From: Bacteroidia bacterium
GTDB lineage: Bacteria; Bacteroidota; Bacteroidia; Cytophagales; Cyclobacteriaceae
Direction: 5' to 3'
Assembly: GCA_030432655.1 (NCBI GenBank)
Contig: JAUILA010000015.1
Coordinates: forward strand, 1-64,000
DNA: 64,000 bases
How positions within the stretch are numbered: the stretch's first letter is position 1; each line of letters opens with the position of its first letter. A model generated the notes under the pieces. It searched no databases. It was not told the DNA's origin and saw only the letters and a list, made by a program, of their open reading frames with translations. This document shows positions 36,207 through 45,507 of the stretch, one piece after another. Made by a program: the position numbers and the translations under genes.

Positions 36207-36288
36207 CGATCATGGGAGTGATCATTAACTTGATCTGAGAATATATTCCCTGAACTTGATCTGGTTAATACCAGCGCAAGGAAATGAT
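36207..36288 (+). promoter_or_regulatory. TPP riboswitch (THI element)
   Basis: The order of elements is that of the TPP aptamer: P1 (GATCAT at 36208-36213 with ATGATC at 36284-36289), P2 (GGGA with TCCC), a short P3 (GATC/GATC), the CTGAGA motif (36235-36240), P4 (CTTG/CAAG), P5 (CTGG/CCAG at 36261-36274) and CCAGCG. The 3' half, CTTGATCTGG through CCAGCGCAAGGAA, is close to the conserved thi-box. It would sense thiamine diphosphate. A hairpin follows at once. The next plus-strand gene is 285 bp away and is not a classic thiamine gene. Confidence 0.88.
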
Positions 36289-36290
36289 CA

Positions 36291-36322
36291 GAAAGGCCTG
36301 TTGTTAACACAGCAGGCCTTTC
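36291..36322 (+). terminator. Hairpin following the TPP aptamer (expression platform)
   Basis: GAAAGGCCTG (36291-36300) pairs perfectly with CAGGCCTTTC (36313-36322). It starts 2-3 nt after aptamer P1. Only TTTC within the stem and an AT-rich stretch follow, not a long T tract, so termination strength is uncertain. Confidence 0.6.
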
Positions 36323-36330
36323 ACATTATA

Positions 36331-36459
36331 TCAGGCATCCACGAGGGCCGATGCCGGTTCCCTCACTCCTATCAGCTCAATATTCTCCAGCTCATTCCTG
36401 AATTCCGTCAACTCAGCAGAGGTAAATGAAATCTCCACTGCTCCGAGGTTTTCCTTCAT
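36331..36459 (-). pseudogene. 3' remnant of an aldo/keto reductase gene
   Basis: The minus strand encodes about 42 residues that match the C-terminal end of aldo/keto reductases (ENLGAVEISFTSAELTEF and so on), ending in TGA at 36331. An in-frame TAA sits directly before the apparent ATG at 36459, and the upstream DNA does not code for the rest of the enzyme. The gene has lost its 5' part, probably in a deletion that also shaped this riboswitch region. Confidence 0.65.
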
Positions 36460-36572
36460 TTACAAATCCTTTCAGTTCAATTGTCGCATTGAATCAATGT
36501 ATTATGACTGTAATTTTTGTATGTTGCTGGCATAAAGAAGTTTATCCTGATCACCCATAAAAATTTATTCCT

Positions 36573-37619
36573 GTGAACCGCGCTGAAATATCCATCCTTC
36601 TTGTCTGTCTGCTCGTTGTTTTTACCATCGGGTGTAATCAAAACGAATCCGCCAGTGAGATAAGTCAACCCGAAGCAGGAACCACCTCCGGAGAAGTCAA
36701 CGATCCGCTCCCCTCCTGGAATGAAGGCGCATCAAAACAGGCTGTGCTGGAGTTTGTGAGTGAAGTGACGAATGAGGATGGTGATAGATTTGTAGAACCG
36801 GTTGACCGGATAGCTGTGTTTGATAATGACGGGACGCTTTGGGCCGAGCAGCCTGTTTATTTTCAATTACTGTTTGTAATGGACCGTATTAGGTCGATGG
36901 AAGCCGATCACCCTGAATGGCGGAATCAGCAACCCTACCAGGCGGTGTTGGAGAATGATATGCAGGCCCTTGGGCAGCAGGGAATGTCCGGTCTCATGGA
37001 ATTGCTTATGGCTACCCATTCGGGAATGACAAGCTCGGAATTTGATTCAATTGTGAGTGACTGGATGGCCTCGGCACGTCACCCGTCAACCGGACTGGCC
37101 TATACGGATATGGTATATCAGCCCATGCTGGAACTGATCAAATTCCTGCAGCATCATAATTTTGAAGTATATATCGTTTCTGGCGGGGGAATTGATTTTA
37201 TGCGGGCCTGGGCCGAACCTGTCTATGGGATCCGGAAAGATCATATTATCGGCAGTACGATTAAGACCGAATTTGATTACAATGACGGGAACCCGCGTAT
37301 TCTCCGAAAACCGGAAATTGAACATATCGACGATAAGGAAGGCAAGCCTGTATCCATTGATAAATTTATCGGACGGAAACCCATATTTGCCGCAGGTAAT
37401 TCGGATGGCGACCTGCAGATGCTTCAGTGGACTGATTCCAATGAACTGCCAAGCCTGAAGGTCTATATTCATCATACAGATTCTGCCCGGGAATGGTCGT
37501 ATGACCGTGATTCGCATATCGGACAGCTTAATGAAGGCCTCGACCAGGCCCAGGAAAAAGGCTGGACGATAGTCGATATGCAAACCGACTGGAACAAAAT
37601 TTACAAGGCAAACGATTAA
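36573..37619 (+). CDS. HAD-superfamily phosphatase lipoprotein
   Basis: This 348-residue protein starts with GTG at 36573 and has a lipoprotein signal (VFTIGC, Cys about 21). HAD motifs are present: motif I FDNDGTLW (nucleophile Asp plus acid/base Asp), motif II VSGGG, a Lys in RKPE/FIGRKP, and motif IV AAGNSDGDLQM. It should be a phosphatase located outside the cytoplasm. It is the first plus-strand gene after the TPP riboswitch (285 bp). If it is controlled by it, a role in dephosphorylating thiamine phosphates for uptake is possible; that is inference. Confidence 0.82.
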   Translation: MNRAEISILLVCLLVVFTIGCNQNESASEISQPEAGTTSGEVNDPLPSWNEGASKQAVLEFVSEVTNEDGDRFVEPVDRIAVFDNDGTLWAEQPVYFQLLFVMDRIRSMEADHPEWRNQQPYQAVLENDMQALGQQGMSGLMELLMATHSGMTSSEFDSIVSDWMASARHPSTGLAYTDMVYQPMLELIKFLQHHNFEVYIVSGGGIDFMRAWAEPVYGIRKDHIIGSTIKTEFDYNDGNPRILRKPEIEHIDDKEGKPVSIDKFIGRKPIFAAGNSDGDLQMLQWTDSNELPSLKVYIHHTDSAREWSYDRDSHIGQLNEGLDQAQEKGWTIVDMQTDWNKIYKAND

Positions 37620-37692
37620 TCTGCCTTGAATATTGATCACTTTAATTAAAATGACCGTGTGCTTTGTGCCTCAGGACATCTGACGTAACCTG

Positions 37693-38172
37693 TTAAAATT
37701 TCAGCGTTATTCCGATCGTCGGAGACGGCAATGAATTGTTGCCCATTGCATATGAAGGCAATTGCTGCAACTGAAAATTTGAGCTCACTCCTGCTTTCTT
37801 TCGGTTCTTGCCTGATATTATAAACAACGGAACACTGGCGATGGCTACCACCGCACCACCAGCAATCAGCCACGCACCTTCAAACGTATCGTTAACTGCG
37901 TCACCCACATCATTCTTGTCCGAACCACCTACTATGATTCCTGTGATTATCATTCCGACTCCGGCACCTGCAAGTACCCAGGCAATGGTCTTTTGTTTTC
38001 GGGCTTTTTCAGCATAATCAACGAAGAAAACCGGTTCATATTCCACGATCATTGGATTATTAATCACCACAGAAGCAGAATAGTTATTACCATCTGATGA
38101 ATAGATTTGCGCGTAACTATTTGTATAACCAATTGTAGCCGTCACAAACAAAAGCATAATTAACTTCCTCAT
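37693..38172 (-). CDS. Hypothetical exported protein with two membrane helices
   Basis: This 159-residue protein has a signal peptide (1-22, SYAQ), a short beta-rich part, then two Gly-rich helices (about 68-84, IAWVLAGAGVGMIITGIIVGG, and 100-125, AWLIAGGAVVAIASVPLFIIS). The C-terminus (PSPTIGITLKF) ends like an outer-membrane strand. No family is recognised. It is 32 bp downstream of the small lipoprotein gene on the same strand, so the two are probably cotranscribed. Confidence 0.55.
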   Translation of the reverse strand: MRKLIMLLFVTATIGYTNSYAQIYSSDGNNYSASVVINNPMIVEYEPVFFVDYAEKARKQKTIAWVLAGAGVGMIITGIIVGGSDKNDVGDAVNDTFEGAWLIAGGAVVAIASVPLFIISGKNRKKAGVSSNFQLQQLPSYAMGNNSLPSPTIGITLKF

Positions 38173-38204
38173 TTCTATTAATTTAAGTTCACTATAAAGT
38201 CAGG

Positions 38205-38543
38205 TTAATCAGTAACGTCGATTTCCAGGTCTGCCGCAGTAGAATTGGAAAATGTTTGTTCATCGAAGAAATCGTCAACCGACTCGCCCTGAACTGAAGC
38301 CCGAAGTGTGTAGTTAGCTTCAATGACAAGGTTATTAATCTCACGTGTACCTCCAGCCACCACCGTACCCTCGCTCACAAATCCGTCAGTTGTTAAATCC
38401 GTATTAAGAAATATATCTACGTTTGTTGCGGTCGTGTTATTAACTATTAATTTATACCTGACCACCTCTTCCGGATCATCTTCTCCGCAAGCCCCGGATA
38501 TAAAAGCCAAGCCAACTATTAGTAGGATAAATTTTATTTTCAT
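38205..38543 (-). CDS. Small hypothetical lipoprotein
   Basis: This 112-residue protein has a lipoprotein signal (AFISGAC, Cys about 20, then GEDDPEE). The rest looks like one small beta-sandwich (YKLIVNNTTATNVDIFLN, REINNLVIEANYTLRASV). Function unknown. The 279 bp upstream (38544-38822) are AT-rich and hold no recognisable gene or hairpin. Confidence 0.6.
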   Translation of the reverse strand: MKIKFILLIVGLAFISGACGEDDPEEVVRYKLIVNNTTATNVDIFLNTDLTTDGFVSEGTVVAGGTREINNLVIEANYTLRASVQGESVDDFFDEQTFSNSTAADLEIDVTD

Positions 38544-38822
38544 ATTTCTTTTAAAATAGTTTAACCGGAAGATAAGGAGAAATACTATAAATTAGATGGG
38601 CCTATTCTCAATTTTATTCCTGATTATCAGAAGATTATATTTATTATATAAATTATTCTATCCATAAGAATATGTATATCATAGAGCCTAATAAACCGTT
38701 TAATTCACCTCCCCCTTAACGGATAAGTCAAGCCTGAACGATCACTGACAGATTAATACTGAATCGTGATACTGCTACAGTTCCTGTTCATCTAAATTGA
38801 TATCTCATCAAACGATATAGAT

Positions 38823-39421
38823 ATGAACAGGCGTGAACTGCTATCCCATTCAATCCCTGCATTGGGAACCATCAGTTTTTTACCAACTTTTTTAAGAAGC
38901 AACAGCAATACGGACGAAGACCTCCTGGCAGAAGCAGGTCTTATACGCGAACTTGACACAGATTCCTTTGGGTGGATCTGGAGTATTCTCCGGAACATAA
39001 CCAAAGAGGAACTTGACTGGAAGATCAATCCAGAAGCAAATTCTATTCGCTGGATACTCGGTCACCTGACCTGGTTTGAAGAATGGGCCTGTGATGCCAT
39101 TGAAGAGAAAGGGCTTTACCTTATTGATAAACAACCTACTAATTCATTTCAATCGGATGACTTTGAAGAAATGCGTAACCGGTTTACTGCTGCCAGGGAA
39201 AAGTATAAATCACTTACCAATGATTTGTCTGCCGGCAGATCAAGAGGAAATCGCTTTACCTGTACAATGAAACCGACCAGGGGCGAGCCGAAGTGGATCT
39301 TCGTACCATTCTGGCTATTCACTGCACCCACTTCTACGGACACCTGTACCAGATCCGGATGATCCGCGGTACCTACAGCCGGCTGAATGATACCGATAAG
39401 GCAAAATTTGACAAGTGGTGA
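38823..39421 (+). pseudogene. DinB-family protein gene with a -1 frameshift
   Basis: The first part (38823 to about 39234) encodes a DinB four-helix protein (ILRNITKEELDWKIN, SIRWILGHLTWFEEWACDAI). The C-terminal part, including the expected His motif HCTHFYGHLYQIRM, is in another frame and ends at TGA 39419-39421. The simplest fix is one missing base near 39234, in the codon after DLSA; adding it gives SA(E)QIKRKS and joins the two parts smoothly. DinB proteins bind a metal with three His and often act in thiol transfer. The shift may be real or an assembly error. Confidence 0.75.
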
Positions 39422-39504
39422 GTTAAACTCGTACCGGTCGTATAAACAGGTATTGGCAATTTACCAGGCATTGCGTAAATTCAGCATTCACCTAATCCAC
39501 GACC

Positions 39505-41478
39505 ATGAAACACATGTCTCTGCTCCTGACCTTCCTTTTAATCAGTTCATTCCTTTTAGCCCAGGATCTTAAAATTGAGGTTGTACCTGACAATATTCAA
39601 ATGAAGGTCGGCGCTTCACTCGCACTGGATGCCAGTGTCACCGATGAATCCGGAAAAAAAATTGATAACAGGAGGCTTGCCTACTATTCTTTTGACAGCA
39701 GGTCGGTTGAGGTAGACTCAACCGGTAAGCTGACGGCCCATTTACCGGGTGAACATCAGATAATCGTAGTTAGTCCGAGCCCGGACGGAAATTACCTCCG
39801 AAAGGACATGAAGGTTTATGTTGCCTATCCTCCGGTGACTACAATCAAAATTGATGAGGTTCCCGAAAAGATATATGCCGGTACCACTTTTCCTGTGAAA
39901 ATAACTGTAATGGACGCCATGGACCTGGTTCGTGATGACGCCACGGTGGAACTTACCTCTTCCGATACGAAAGTGGCCACCACCGATGCCTTTGCCAATA
40001 TACATGCTGCCGGGCCCGGGAAAGCGGAAATTACAGCACGCCACGAAGATATCACCACCAGGCTGAATATTGAAGTGGTTCCCAATCCGGTTGCAAATCT
40101 GGAAATTTCTTCAGAAATGAATCAGGCCAGAACAGGTGATGTCTTTCATTTTAAAGCCACCGCCTCCGATGCAGAAGGAAGCCCTGTGTCTGATGCCCCG
40201 GTTACATTCAGCTTCCAGGGTCAGGCCGATGATGTTAGTTCGAGTGCCTCCGGTTTAATAAAAAAAGACGGAAGATTTGTGGCAGATGAACCAGGCATAT
40301 ATACCGTGACCGCATCATCCGGACCATTTGCTGCTTCAAAAACTGTTAAGGTATTACCCAGAAATGTAAGCAGGAAAATCGAGGTCGTCGGACATGGAAG
40401 TGTTAACACCAAACACACCTCGGATTTCTGGGTTTGGGAAGGAATTGACGGACGTGATTATGCCGTAACAGGGACCTGGGGTGCCGACGGAACCGCTTAT
40501 TTCTGGGATGTGACCGACCCGTCCTCCATAAAGAAAATTGACAGTGTACAGGTAGATGCCCGCACTGTAAATGACGTGAAGATTTCTGAAGACGGAAAAA
40601 TATGTATCATCAGCCGGGAAGGTGCCTCCAACCGGAAAAACGGGATTGTGATCATTGATGTATCGGACCCGTCCAACGCTGAAATTATCTCCACGTTTAC
40701 GGAAAATCTCACCGGGGGTGTACACAACCTTTTTATTTATGATAATCATGTTTATGCGCTGAGTAACGGAGAAAAATATTATATCATCAACATCGAGGAT
40801 CCTGCCTCACCGAAGATCGTGGGAAAGTTTGAACTCGACACTCCGGGGCATGCCATACACGATGTCTGGGTGGAAGACGGAATTGCCTACAGTTCGAACT
40901 GGGATGACGGGGTCTACATGGTGGATGTCGGAAACGGAATTGCCGGTGGATCACCGGAAAATCCGGTCGCGTTTGCCAATTATGAATACCCCAGTGGTGC
41001 GCATCATGCCACCTTCCCCTTTCACAGCCAGTCGACCGACAAGTTCTATGCAGTCATGGGCGATGAGATTTTCCCGTACGGACTGGACGTGAACAGTTTT
41101 AATATGGCCGGAGGGTTCCTGCATTTTGTTGATTTTACAGACCTTGATAACCCGGACGAGATTGCCCGATTTGAGGTTCCTGGTGCCGGTTCCCACAATT
41201 ACTGGATCGATGGAGACCTTCTGTATGTGGCTTATTATAACGGCGGTGTACGTGTTGTCGACATTAGCGGAGAATTGATGGGCGATCTCTACAAGCAGGG
41301 ACGTGAAATTGCGTTCATCGTGCCGGCAGATCCCGATGGATATATTCCAAATGCCCCGTTCACCTGGGGTGCTCAGCTGCATAAGGGCCATGTGTTCTAT
41401 TCAGACTGGAACAGCGGGCTCTGGTCGGCCAAACTCGAACCGGAAAAACCGAAAGATGTGAATGTTGAATCTAAATGA
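39505..41478 (+). CDS. Exported protein with Ig-like domains and a LVIVD-repeat propeller
   Basis: This 657-residue protein has a Sec signal (1-19, LLAQ). Residues about 20-290 form three Ig-like (Big_2 type) domains, with VVPDNIQMKVGASLALDASV as the first strand set. Residues 300-640 hold LVIVD-type beta-propeller repeats (TAYFWDVTDPSSIKKID, GIVIIDVSDPSNAEIIS, KYYIINIEDPASPKIVG, GVRVVDISGELMG). Likely cell-surface or periplasmic. It is followed 7 bp later by another propeller gene, suggesting an operon. Confidence 0.75.
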   Translation: MKHMSLLLTFLLISSFLLAQDLKIEVVPDNIQMKVGASLALDASVTDESGKKIDNRRLAYYSFDSRSVEVDSTGKLTAHLPGEHQIIVVSPSPDGNYLRKDMKVYVAYPPVTTIKIDEVPEKIYAGTTFPVKITVMDAMDLVRDDATVELTSSDTKVATTDAFANIHAAGPGKAEITARHEDITTRLNIEVVPNPVANLEISSEMNQARTGDVFHFKATASDAEGSPVSDAPVTFSFQGQADDVSSSASGLIKKDGRFVADEPGIYTVTASSGPFAASKTVKVLPRNVSRKIEVVGHGSVNTKHTSDFWVWEGIDGRDYAVTGTWGADGTAYFWDVTDPSSIKKIDSVQVDARTVNDVKISEDGKICIISREGASNRKNGIVIIDVSDPSNAEIISTFTENLTGGVHNLFIYDNHVYALSNGEKYYIINIEDPASPKIVGKFELDTPGHAIHDVWVEDGIAYSSNWDDGVYMVDVGNGIAGGSPENPVAFANYEYPSGAHHATFPFHSQSTDKFYAVMGDEIFPYGLDVNSFNMAGGFLHFVDFTDLDNPDEIARFEVPGAGSHNYWIDGDLLYVAYYNGGVRVVDISGELMGDLYKQGREIAFIVPADPDGYIPNAPFTWGAQLHKGHVFYSDWNSGLWSAKLEPEKPKDVNVESK

Positions 41479-41485
41479 TCCGATC

Positions 41486-42652
41486 ATGAAGCGTGTGAAA
41501 TTTCTGCTCATTAGTATCCTCCTGATGACTGGTACGTTAATCAGGGCACAGGATTATTATGTCTATGTGACTGCTGAGTCGGAAGATGAAGTGGCGGTGG
41601 TGAAATTTGACGGAGAATCTGCAGAAACCATTGAGCGTATCCCGGTAGGAGTCTGGCCGGCAGAAAATGAAGGGCCTCACGGGATTACGATCAGTCCGGA
41701 TGGCAAGTACTGGTTCCTTAGCCTTGCCCATGGAAATCCGTATGGCACATTGTACAAATTCTCAACGGAAACGAATAAAGTTCTTGGAACAACCGAACTG
41801 GGTATCTTCCCTGCATCCATGCAAATCTCCACGGCCACCGGTTTACTTTTTTGTGTTAATTTCAATCTGCATGGTGATATGACCGTTCCCAGCACTGTTT
41901 CGGTGGTAGATCCCGTAACCATGACTGAAATTAAAAAGGTTACAACGGGCGTAATGCCGCACGGCTCGCGTATATCCCCGGATGGCATGCGACAGTACTC
42001 CGTGGCCATGATGTCAGGCGAATTATTTGAGATCAATACCGTCTCCCTGGAAATCGAACGTAAGCTGGATCTGGATATGGCGGCGGAAGCATTCAGCAAC
42101 GGTGGAAAGGAAGATATGCCTGCTATGGACCATGCAGCCATGGACCATGCGGCTATGGGCCACAGTCAGCATAACCAGATGTCCGCACACGCGCAAATGA
42201 AACACAGTAAGATCAAACCCACCTGGGTGATCCCTTCTCCTGACGGGAAGAAAGTGTATGTCGCGGCCAATGGCAATGAAGAAGTTCTGGAAATTGATCT
42301 GGAGGAATGGAAAGTTTCAAATCGCCTGCCCACCGGAAAGGGGCCATACAATGTGGAAATTTCGCCAAATGGCAGATACATGGTGGTCACCTACAAATCA
42401 GATGCACAAACGGGTATCTGGGATTTAAAAAAGATGAAAGAGGTGGCAAGAATCGATAACAGTCAGAAAGTAAGCCACGGCGTTGCCATGTCGTCTGACA
42501 ATAAATATGCGTTTATCTCAGTCGAAGGGATAGGCGATGACCCGGGAGCGGTTGATGTAATTGACCTGAATACAGGCAAACTCGTTTCTACGGCACACTT
42601 GGGTAAACAGGCGGGCGGAATCGCATTCTGGAAAATTGAATCCGCCCCGTAA
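41486..42652 (+). CDS. Exported YVTN/YncE-like beta-propeller with a His/Met-rich loop
   Basis: Using ATG 41486, this gives 388 residues with a signal peptide (1-22, IRAQ). The body is a YVTN-type seven-bladed propeller (GPHGITISPDGKYWFLSLA, MPHGSRISPDGMRQYSVAM, PTWVIPSPDGKKVYVAANG, GPYNVEISPNGRYMVV). Between blades, about residues 210-241, lies a segment with repeated MDHAA/MGHS units rich in Met and His, like copper-binding loops. The longer frame from 41462 would overlap the previous gene and is not used. It converges with the second molybdenum-enzyme locus. Confidence 0.75.
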   Translation: MKRVKFLLISILLMTGTLIRAQDYYVYVTAESEDEVAVVKFDGESAETIERIPVGVWPAENEGPHGITISPDGKYWFLSLAHGNPYGTLYKFSTETNKVLGTTELGIFPASMQISTATGLLFCVNFNLHGDMTVPSTVSVVDPVTMTEIKKVTTGVMPHGSRISPDGMRQYSVAMMSGELFEINTVSLEIERKLDLDMAAEAFSNGGKEDMPAMDHAAMDHAAMGHSQHNQMSAHAQMKHSKIKPTWVIPSPDGKKVYVAANGNEEVLEIDLEEWKVSNRLPTGKGPYNVEISPNGRYMVVTYKSDAQTGIWDLKKMKEVARIDNSQKVSHGVAMSSDNKYAFISVEGIGDDPGAVDVIDLNTGKLVSTAHLGKQAGGIAFWKIESAP

Positions 42653-42666
42653 ATTTTATGAGCTAC

Positions 42667-44877
42667 TTATCCAATTTCAATATTAATTGGCTCCTGCTCG
42701 GAAGTCGAGTATGGCTGATGGTAATACCGTTTGCCGGTAGCTTTGTACAAGGCATTCGCCAGTGCACCAACTGCCGGCGGCAGGCCGGGCTCACCCAGAC
42801 CTGTAGGTGAAATCTCATTCTCCACAAAATGCACCTCTATTTCCTCAGGTGCCTGGTTGTGACGTATCAGCTGATAGGTATTGAAATTTTTATGGACGGA
42901 CGAACCGTTCTCAAATTTCAATTCACTGTACATGGCATGTCCGATGCCATCAACCACGCCACCCTGGATTATATTGATGGCGCCTTCCCGGTTGATCACG
43001 ATTCCACAATCCACCGCGCACCATACCTTTTTAACTTTTGGCTTCCCATCCTCCATGACAAGATCCATGACCTGTGCCACATAGGAGTTGTGACAGAAAT
43101 AGGCAGCAACACCCCGGTGTACACCTGGTTTATTCTCCCCCCATCCCGCTTTTTCTTTAACAAGCCTTAATACGCCTGCATATCGGTCCGCATCATATTC
43201 ATATTCATCCCCTACCCGGTTATTTTTAGCACGATCAAACAAAGCCAGACGGAATTCAATAGGATCCTTGCCGGCTGCCTCCGCCACCTCATCCAGGAAC
43301 GACTGTTCAGCTCCTGCTGTGAAATGGGACCTCGGGGCACGCCATGCGCCCGTTGAAATATTAGTGGTGGAATTCACCTTTTCTGCGGAATAATTCTCTA
43401 CAGCCCCGGCCGGGAACCTGTTTGGAAATACCGAGCCTTCCGGTAGTCCGACGCCCCTGACTGCAAAGGCAATCATATTACCATTCTCATCAAGTCCGGC
43501 CTTGTAGGTAGATAAATAAGGCGGACGATAAGTTCCCTGGGTCATATCATCTTCCCGTGTGTAAATCATTTTTACCGGCGCGCCAATCTTTTTGGAGATC
43601 GCCGCTGCTTCCAGTCCGAAGTGAACATAAAGCCTGCGGCCAAATCCGCCACCTATACGGGTCATGTCAACCGTAATATTTTCAACCGGAATTCCCAGGA
43701 GCTTGGACGCAGAATCCTCCAGTGCTTTGGGAGTTTGAGTCGGACCGATTAACTCCGCTTTATACGCGGTGACGTTAGCAAAGAAATTCATCGGCTCCAG
43801 TGTATTATGTGCCATGAACGGCGAAGTATAGGTGCGCTCGACGACGGTAGCCGCACTGGCAAAAGCAGCATCCACATCACCGTCTTTACGGCTTTCTTCG
43901 ACTGTTCCGTCTTTCAGGTCCTTTTCCAGACGCGTCATGTGCATGGCTGAATTCTCCAGTTCGCCCGTCGTTTCCCAGTTCACTTTCAATGCCTTTTTTG
44001 CATTCATCAGTTTCCAGGTAGAATTCCCGACAATCGCTATAAGCTGGGGGAATGCATTGACATCACTCCAGGCGGGTTCATTGATCGTTGTATCTACAAT
44101 AAAGGCATCTTCCACCCCATCCATTCCTTTAATTTCCGCTTCATTGAAATCACCCACTTTCATCCCAAAGGCAGGCGGATGCTCGATCATCGCCAGTTTC
44201 ATTCCTTCCCGCTTGAAGTCCAGTCCGAACAATGGCTTTCCGGTCACGATCTTCATTCCCTCTACATTCTTCTGGAATGTTCCAATCAGTTTGTAATCCT
44301 TAGGTTCCTTCAGGGGTACTTCATCCGGGATTTCAATTCCCACGGCCTTGGGGGCAATTTCCCCGTATCCGACAGAACGGTCCCTGTTGACCTCAGTGAT
44401 CATACCCTCACTGGCATTCAACTCATCTACACCAACCCCCCATTCTTTGGCCGCCGCTTCCAGCAGCATTCTCCTGCCAGTAGCCCCGGCCATCCGGAGT
44501 GCATCCCAGCCCAGCATGATGGACAGACTGCCGCCGGCAAACTGTGGGTTTTTAAAAGCATCTTCGTCCAGAGAACCCTGTTCAACAATTACATTCTCCC
44601 AGGGTACGTCAAGTTCCTCTGCCACGATCATAGGCATGGACGTCATTACATTCTGACCGATCTCCGGGTTGGGAGAATAAATGGTCACCATCCCGGTGTT
44701 ACCAATTTTTATATATCCGTTAATATCAAACCATTCATCAGGTACTGCCATGGCCGCCTCCTGGGTTGCCGGGGCACAGCGGGTAAGCCAGCTGAATCCA
44801 ATCAGCATCCCTCCCCCCGTGGCAGCGGAAACCTTTAGAAATGAACGTCTGTTGTAATGTGTTTTTACTAAAGTCAT
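42667..44877 (-). CDS. Third IorB-like molybdopterin-binding large subunit, Tat lipoprotein
   Basis: This 736-residue protein has a Tat signal (NRRSFLK) followed by a lipobox-like WLTRC. GGGFGRR and TGLGEPGLPP keep the cofactor and catalytic sites. It is a paralogue of the two large subunits at 31560-36088 but lies on the other strand. The small-subunit gene is directly upstream (17 bp), so this locus is a complete two-subunit enzyme. Shared blocks such as GAWRAPRSHFTAGAEQSFLDE show clear divergence from the other two. Confidence 0.9.
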   Translation of the reverse strand: MTLVKTHYNRRSFLKVSAATGGGMLIGFSWLTRCAPATQEAAMAVPDEWFDINGYIKIGNTGMVTIYSPNPEIGQNVMTSMPMIVAEELDVPWENVIVEQGSLDEDAFKNPQFAGGSLSIMLGWDALRMAGATGRRMLLEAAAKEWGVGVDELNASEGMITEVNRDRSVGYGEIAPKAVGIEIPDEVPLKEPKDYKLIGTFQKNVEGMKIVTGKPLFGLDFKREGMKLAMIEHPPAFGMKVGDFNEAEIKGMDGVEDAFIVDTTINEPAWSDVNAFPQLIAIVGNSTWKLMNAKKALKVNWETTGELENSAMHMTRLEKDLKDGTVEESRKDGDVDAAFASAATVVERTYTSPFMAHNTLEPMNFFANVTAYKAELIGPTQTPKALEDSASKLLGIPVENITVDMTRIGGGFGRRLYVHFGLEAAAISKKIGAPVKMIYTREDDMTQGTYRPPYLSTYKAGLDENGNMIAFAVRGVGLPEGSVFPNRFPAGAVENYSAEKVNSTTNISTGAWRAPRSHFTAGAEQSFLDEVAEAAGKDPIEFRLALFDRAKNNRVGDEYEYDADRYAGVLRLVKEKAGWGENKPGVHRGVAAYFCHNSYVAQVMDLVMEDGKPKVKKVWCAVDCGIVINREGAINIIQGGVVDGIGHAMYSELKFENGSSVHKNFNTYQLIRHNQAPEEIEVHFVENEISPTGLGEPGLPPAVGALANALYKATGKRYYHQPYSTSEQEPINIEIG

Positions 44878-44894
44878 GATCCGGAAAGTTTGGG

Positions 44895-45353
44895 TTAGGA
44901 ATTAGCAGCGGCCTGTTTTATGGCCTGTTTGATTCTGATATAGGTACCGCAGCGACAGATGTTACCTGTCATGGCGGATTCGATTTCCTGGTCCGAAGGG
45001 TTCGGATTTTGCTTCAGCAATGCCGCTGCATTCATTATCTGCCCTGCCTGGCAGTAGCCGCACTGGGGCACATCAATTTCCAGCCACGCTTTCTGAACAG
45101 GATGATCACCATTCTCCGACAGACCTTCAATGGTCGTAATTGCCTTGCCCTCGGCCGCAGAAACCGGCAACTGACAAGCCCTGACGGCGGTTCCGTCCAA
45201 ATGAATAGTACAGGCACCACACATAGCAATTCCACAGCCATACTTGGTTCCTACCAGGTCCAGTTCGTCCCGCAATACCCAAAGCATGGGGGTATCAGGA
45301 GAAACATCTACTTGATTTGATTCTCCGTTGATCGTTAAATTAAAAACAGCCAT
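44895..45353 (-). CDS. 2Fe-2S small subunit of a molybdenum hydroxylase, second copy (IorA-like)
   Basis: This 152-residue protein has the same two cluster sites as the protein at 31092-31547 ([16 protein letters not shown], and CGYCQAGQ with NICRCGTY) and is very similar along its length. It starts the minus-strand two-gene locus. No signal peptide is present, so it should be exported bound to the Tat-borne large subunit. Confidence 0.93.
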   Translation of the reverse strand: MAVFNLTINGESNQVDVSPDTPMLWVLRDELDLVGTKYGCGIAMCGACTIHLDGTAVRACQLPVSAAEGKAITTIEGLSENGDHPVQKAWLEIDVPQCGYCQAGQIMNAAALLKQNPNPSDQEIESAMTGNICRCGTYIRIKQAIKQAAANS

Positions 45354-45507
45354 AATTTGAAAGGATTAGATTACCTTTTAAATTACTAAAATATCCTGAT
45401 ACCAACTAAAGGTTGCCTGCTGGATTAGTTTAAAATAATGGCAGTTAATGCAAATAAGGTAATTATTCTTCCCGGGTCATCCTTAATTTTAACCTCATAT
45501 CGTCTAA

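Noticed and set aside
39450-39480. TTGGCA...TTGC as a further sigma-54 promoter before the LVIVD protein
   Set aside because: The GG-to-GC spacing is about six bases too long.
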